Shown: piece after piece, positions 7,318-9,200 of the stretch
Numbering within the stretch: position 1 is the first letter of the stretch
Layout: every line of letters begins with the position of its first letter
Assembly: GCA_021732945.1 (NCBI GenBank)
Contig: JAKFWB010000472.1
Span: 1 to 9,200, forward strand
Direction: 5' to 3'
DNA: 9,200 nt
DNA from: Porphyrobacter sp.
GTDB lineage: Bacteria > Pseudomonadota > Alphaproteobacteria > Sphingomonadales > Sphingomonadaceae
The notes under the pieces: generated by a model
Told to the model about the DNA's origin: nothing
Database searches by the model: none
What the model saw: the letters and a program-made list of their open reading frames with translations, nothing else
Made by a program: the position numbers and the translations under genes

Positions 7318-7356
7318 CCGGGGGTGCGATGCACACAGGCGGCATGGCTCCCCCGG
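7318..7356 (+). repeat. imperfect hairpin in the cpaE-tadB spacer
   Basis: A 39-base inverted repeat lies 13 bases after the cpaE stop. Seven pairs form between CCGGGGG (7318-7324) and CCCCCGG (7350-7356). A T-T mismatch is followed by a GC/GC pair step (7326-7327 with 7347-7348). A G-G mismatch is followed by ATGC/GCAT (7329-7332 with 7342-7345), closing a 9-base loop. That gives 13 pairs in 15 stacked positions. No T-run follows, so it is not a standard intrinsic terminator. It may be an mRNA processing or stability element, an attenuator, or a scar left by rearrangement. The structure is read directly; its function is inference. Confidence 0.5.
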
Positions 7357-7377
7357 CGCAAGTCCCAGGTATCAGGT

Positions 7378-7392
7378 CGCCGCAACCCGGCG
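7378..7392 (+). repeat. small 5-bp GC hairpin upstream of tadB
   Basis: CGCCG (7378-7382) pairs with CGGCG (7388-7392) around a CAACC loop. It ends 22 bases before the preferred tadB start and just before the AGGA ribosome binding site (7402-7405). A 5-bp GC palindrome can occur by chance in DNA this GC-rich, so it is listed mainly because it shares the 109-bp spacer with the larger hairpin. Confidence 0.25.
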
Positions 7393-7414
7393 GATGAAAG
7401 CAGGAAGCACAGCA

Positions 7415-8386
7415 ATGGACATTTTCCAAACCCTGCTCGTCACTACAGCGATCTTCGCTGTACTGGTCGGCGGCTATCTGCTGGTATCGGGTTCGGGCGT
7501 GGCCAAGGTGCAGAAGCGCCGGATGCAGGCGCTGCGTTATCGCCACTCCGAAAGCCTTGATGCCAAGGTGGACGCCCAGTTCCGCCGCGCGATCGCCGCG
7601 CGCAAGCCCAAGGCCTACAAGGTCAAGGGGGCAGGCAACCGGATGGAAGCGCTCGCCGCGCGGCTCGACCGCACCGGCAAGAGCTGGAGCGTGTCGCAAT
7701 ATGTCTACGGCTCGCTTGGGCTGGTGATCGGGATCGCCGTGGTGCTGTTCGTGCTGACGCAGGCGCCGCTGCTGTCGCTTGGCGTGGGCACTGTGATCGG
7801 GGCGGGCCTGCCGCACCTGGTGGTGAATTTCCTGATCGGCAAGCGCACCAATGCCTTCATTACCAAGTTTCCCGATGGGATCGAGCTGCTGGTGCGCGGG
7901 CTTCGTTCTGGCCTGCCGGTCACCGAAACGCTCGGCATCGTCGCCAGCGAAGTGCCCGGCCCGGTCGGAACGGAATTCAAGAGCGTGATCGATCGCATCA
8001 AGGTCGGCAAGACCATGGAAGAAGCGTTGCAGGATACGGCTGATCGTCTGGCGATCCCGGAATTCAACTTTTTCACCATCACGCTGGCGATCCAGCGCGA
8101 GACCGGGGGCAACCTTGCCGAAACCCTGTCGAACCTGGCCGATGTGCTGCGCAAGCGCGCACAAATGAAGCTGAAGATCCGCGCGATGAGCTCGGAATCC
8201 AAAGCCTCGGCCTATATCGTGGGGTCGCTGCCATTTATCGTGTTTGCGATGATCATGTACATCAACCCCACCTATATGGGCGGCTTCTTCACCGATGATC
8301 GCCTGATTGTGGCGGGTCTTGGTGCGGGCGTGTGGATGGGCATTGGTGTGTTCATCATGGCCCAGATGGTCAATTTCGAAATCTGA
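7415..8386 (+). CDS. tadB: Tad inner-membrane platform protein TadB (T2SS F family)
   Basis: This is one of the two GspF-like membrane proteins that form the pilus platform and normally couple to the CpaF/TadA ATPase. From the ATG at 7415 it has 323 residues. A first membrane helix spans about 7-24, and two more lie close together at 98-115 and 118-140. The cytoplasmic T2SSF domain spans about 150-265, with FPDGIELLVRGLRSGLPVTE (152-171) and IQRETGGNLAETLSNLADVL (226-245), both hallmark F-domain stretches. Two final helices lie at 266-283 and 296-316. I chose 7415 over the in-frame ATG at 7394 because AGGA at 7402-7405 sits 9 nt before it and the membrane helix follows at once. It sits directly after cpaE with no cpaF between, and 17 bp before tadC. 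Confidence 0.92.
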   Translation: MDIFQTLLVTTAIFAVLVGGYLLVSGSGVAKVQKRRMQALRYRHSESLDAKVDAQFRRAIAARKPKAYKVKGAGNRMEALAARLDRTGKSWSVSQYVYGSLGLVIGIAVVLFVLTQAPLLSLGVGTVIGAGLPHLVVNFLIGKRTNAFITKFPDGIELLVRGLRSGLPVTETLGIVASEVPGPVGTEFKSVIDRIKVGKTMEEALQDTADRLAIPEFNFFTITLAIQRETGGNLAETLSNLADVLRKRAQMKLKIRAMSSESKASAYIVGSLPFIVFAMIMYINPTYMGGFFTDDRLIVAGLGAGVWMGIGVFIMAQMVNFEI

Positions 8387-8403
8387 CGCCGGGGCACATA
8401 ACC

Positions 8404-9200
8404 ATGATCGATCAACCCAATGGCCCCATGCTGCTTGGCTTCGACGTTATCCTCGTCGGAACCATCCTGGCAGCGGTCGCAGCCTTCGCAGTGATGCTGG
8501 CAATTTACGCTGCTGTCACGATCCGCGATCCGATGGCCAAGCGCGTGAAGGCGCTGGAAGGGCGGCGTGAACAGCTGAAGGCGGGCATTATCACCTCGGC
8601 CTCCAAGAAGCGCACCAGCCTTGTCCGCCGCACAGACACGACCGACAAGGTCAAGGACGGCCTTGGCCGCATGAATATCCTGCAGGACAGCCAGATCAAG
8701 GCGGTCCAGCAAAAGCTCGCCCATGCCGGTTACCGCAACAAGGAACTGGCGGTCATTATCATCGGCCTGCGCGCGATCCTGCCGATTGTGCTGGGCGGGT
8801 TCATGGGGGTCATGATCTACATCGTTGATGCCTGGCCCGATTGGTCGCCGATCTTCCGCGTGGTTGTGTTCGGCGCCGTGGTGCTGCTCAGCTACAAGGG
8901 GCCGGAACTTTACGTCGGCAACAAGGCGTCCAAGCGCACCAAGGAAATCCAGAAGGGTCTGCCCGATGCACTGGATCTGCTGGTGATCTGCGCTGAAGCC
9001 GGCCTGACAGTCGATGCCGCCTTCAACCGCGTCGCCAAGGAATTGGGCCGTGCCTATCCCGAGCTGGGCGATGAATTCGCGCTGACCGCGATCGAATTGA
9101 GCTTCCTCAACGAACGCAAGATGGCGTTCAACAACTTCGCCTACCGCGTCAATCTGGAAGCGGTGAAGGGCGTGGTGACCACCATGGTGCAGACCGAACG
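8404..9200 (+). CDS. tadC: Tad inner-membrane platform protein TadC (3' end cut by window edge)
   Basis: An open frame runs from the ATG at 8404 to the right edge (265 codons, no stop), preceded by a modest GGGG at 8391-8394. The protein begins with a short polar segment and a membrane helix at about 12-37. A basic cytoplasmic linker follows, then helices at about 115-140 and 150-165. The start of the T2SS F domain comes next: KGLPDALDLLVICAEAGLTV (184-203), then DEFALTAIELSFLNER (223-238). These motifs and the place after tadB identify TadC, the partner of TadB in the pilus platform. Family members are about 310-330 residues long, so roughly 50-60 residues, including the last membrane helix, lie beyond the window. 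The cut is an artefact of the window, not a broken gene. Confidence 0.92.
   Translation, partial: MIDQPNGPMLLGFDVILVGTILAAVAAFAVMLAIYAAVTIRDPMAKRVKALEGRREQLKAGIITSASKKRTSLVRRTDTTDKVKDGLGRMNILQDSQIKAVQQKLAHAGYRNKELAVIIIGLRAILPIVLGGFMGVMIYIVDAWPDWSPIFRVVVFGAVVLLSYKGPELYVGNKASKRTKEIQKGLPDALDLLVICAEAGLTVDAAFNRVAKELGRAYPELGDEFALTAIELSFLNERKMAFNNFAYRVNLEAVKGVVTTMVQTE

Noticed and set aside
7329..7397. 22-codon ORF in the cpaE-tadB spacer (MHTGGMAPPAQ...)
   Set aside because: It begins inside the hairpin, has no ribosome binding site, and resembles neither CpaF nor any known small protein; it is most likely chance.
1..9200. CRISPR arrays, tRNA or rRNA genes, insertion sequences, prophage genes
   Set aside because: I saw no regularly spaced repeats, cloverleaf sequences, transposase or phage genes; the window is packed with ordinary chromosomal coding sequence.

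Overview
This window carries most of a Tad/Flp (tight-adherence, type IVc) pilus assembly cluster on the + strand. It is preceded by a divergent two-gene metabolic operon on the - strand. GC-rich codon use, the cpa gene naming pattern (cpaA-B-C-D-E then tadB-tadC), and the style of the CpaD and CpaE proteins point to an alphaproteobacterium. A sphingomonad/Erythrobacteraceae-type organism is most likely, but that taxonomic call rests on remembered resemblance, not on a search.

Left part (1-1841, - strand): an alpha/beta hydrolase of the serine aminopeptidase/lysophospholipase type is followed by a FAD-dependent oxidoreductase resembling D-arginine dehydrogenase (DauA). They overlap by ATGA and so are translationally coupled. 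The oxidoreductase runs off the left edge. The hydrolase reading frame continues about 40 codons upstream of its first conventional start (GTG) to an ATT codon preceded by a good GGAGG. The oxidoreductase lacks two residues recalled as important in DauA.

Middle and right (1952-9200, + strand): cpaA (prepilin peptidase), cpaB (periplasmic RcpC-like), cpaC (outer-membrane secretin), cpaD (lipoprotein), cpaE (TadZ-like localisation ATPase), tadB and tadC (inner-membrane platform; tadC is cut by the right edge). CpaA processes the pilins. TadB and TadC form the membrane platform, CpaE positions the machine, and CpaB, CpaC and CpaD build the periplasmic and outer-membrane channel. Genes are closely spaced in one orientation and probably form one operon with starts at or near cpaA or cpaB.

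Two standard parts are not where they are usually found. The assembly ATPase gene cpaF/tadA, normally between cpaE and tadB, is absent there. Its place is taken by a 109-bp spacer with a strong imperfect hairpin. No flp pilin gene lies beside cpaA either. I see no wholly new system. The points worth a second look are the missing cpaF with its hairpin, the hydrolase start, the DauA-like active-site changes, and a hairpin in the cpaA leader. There is no gene-free stretch longer than 300 bases.
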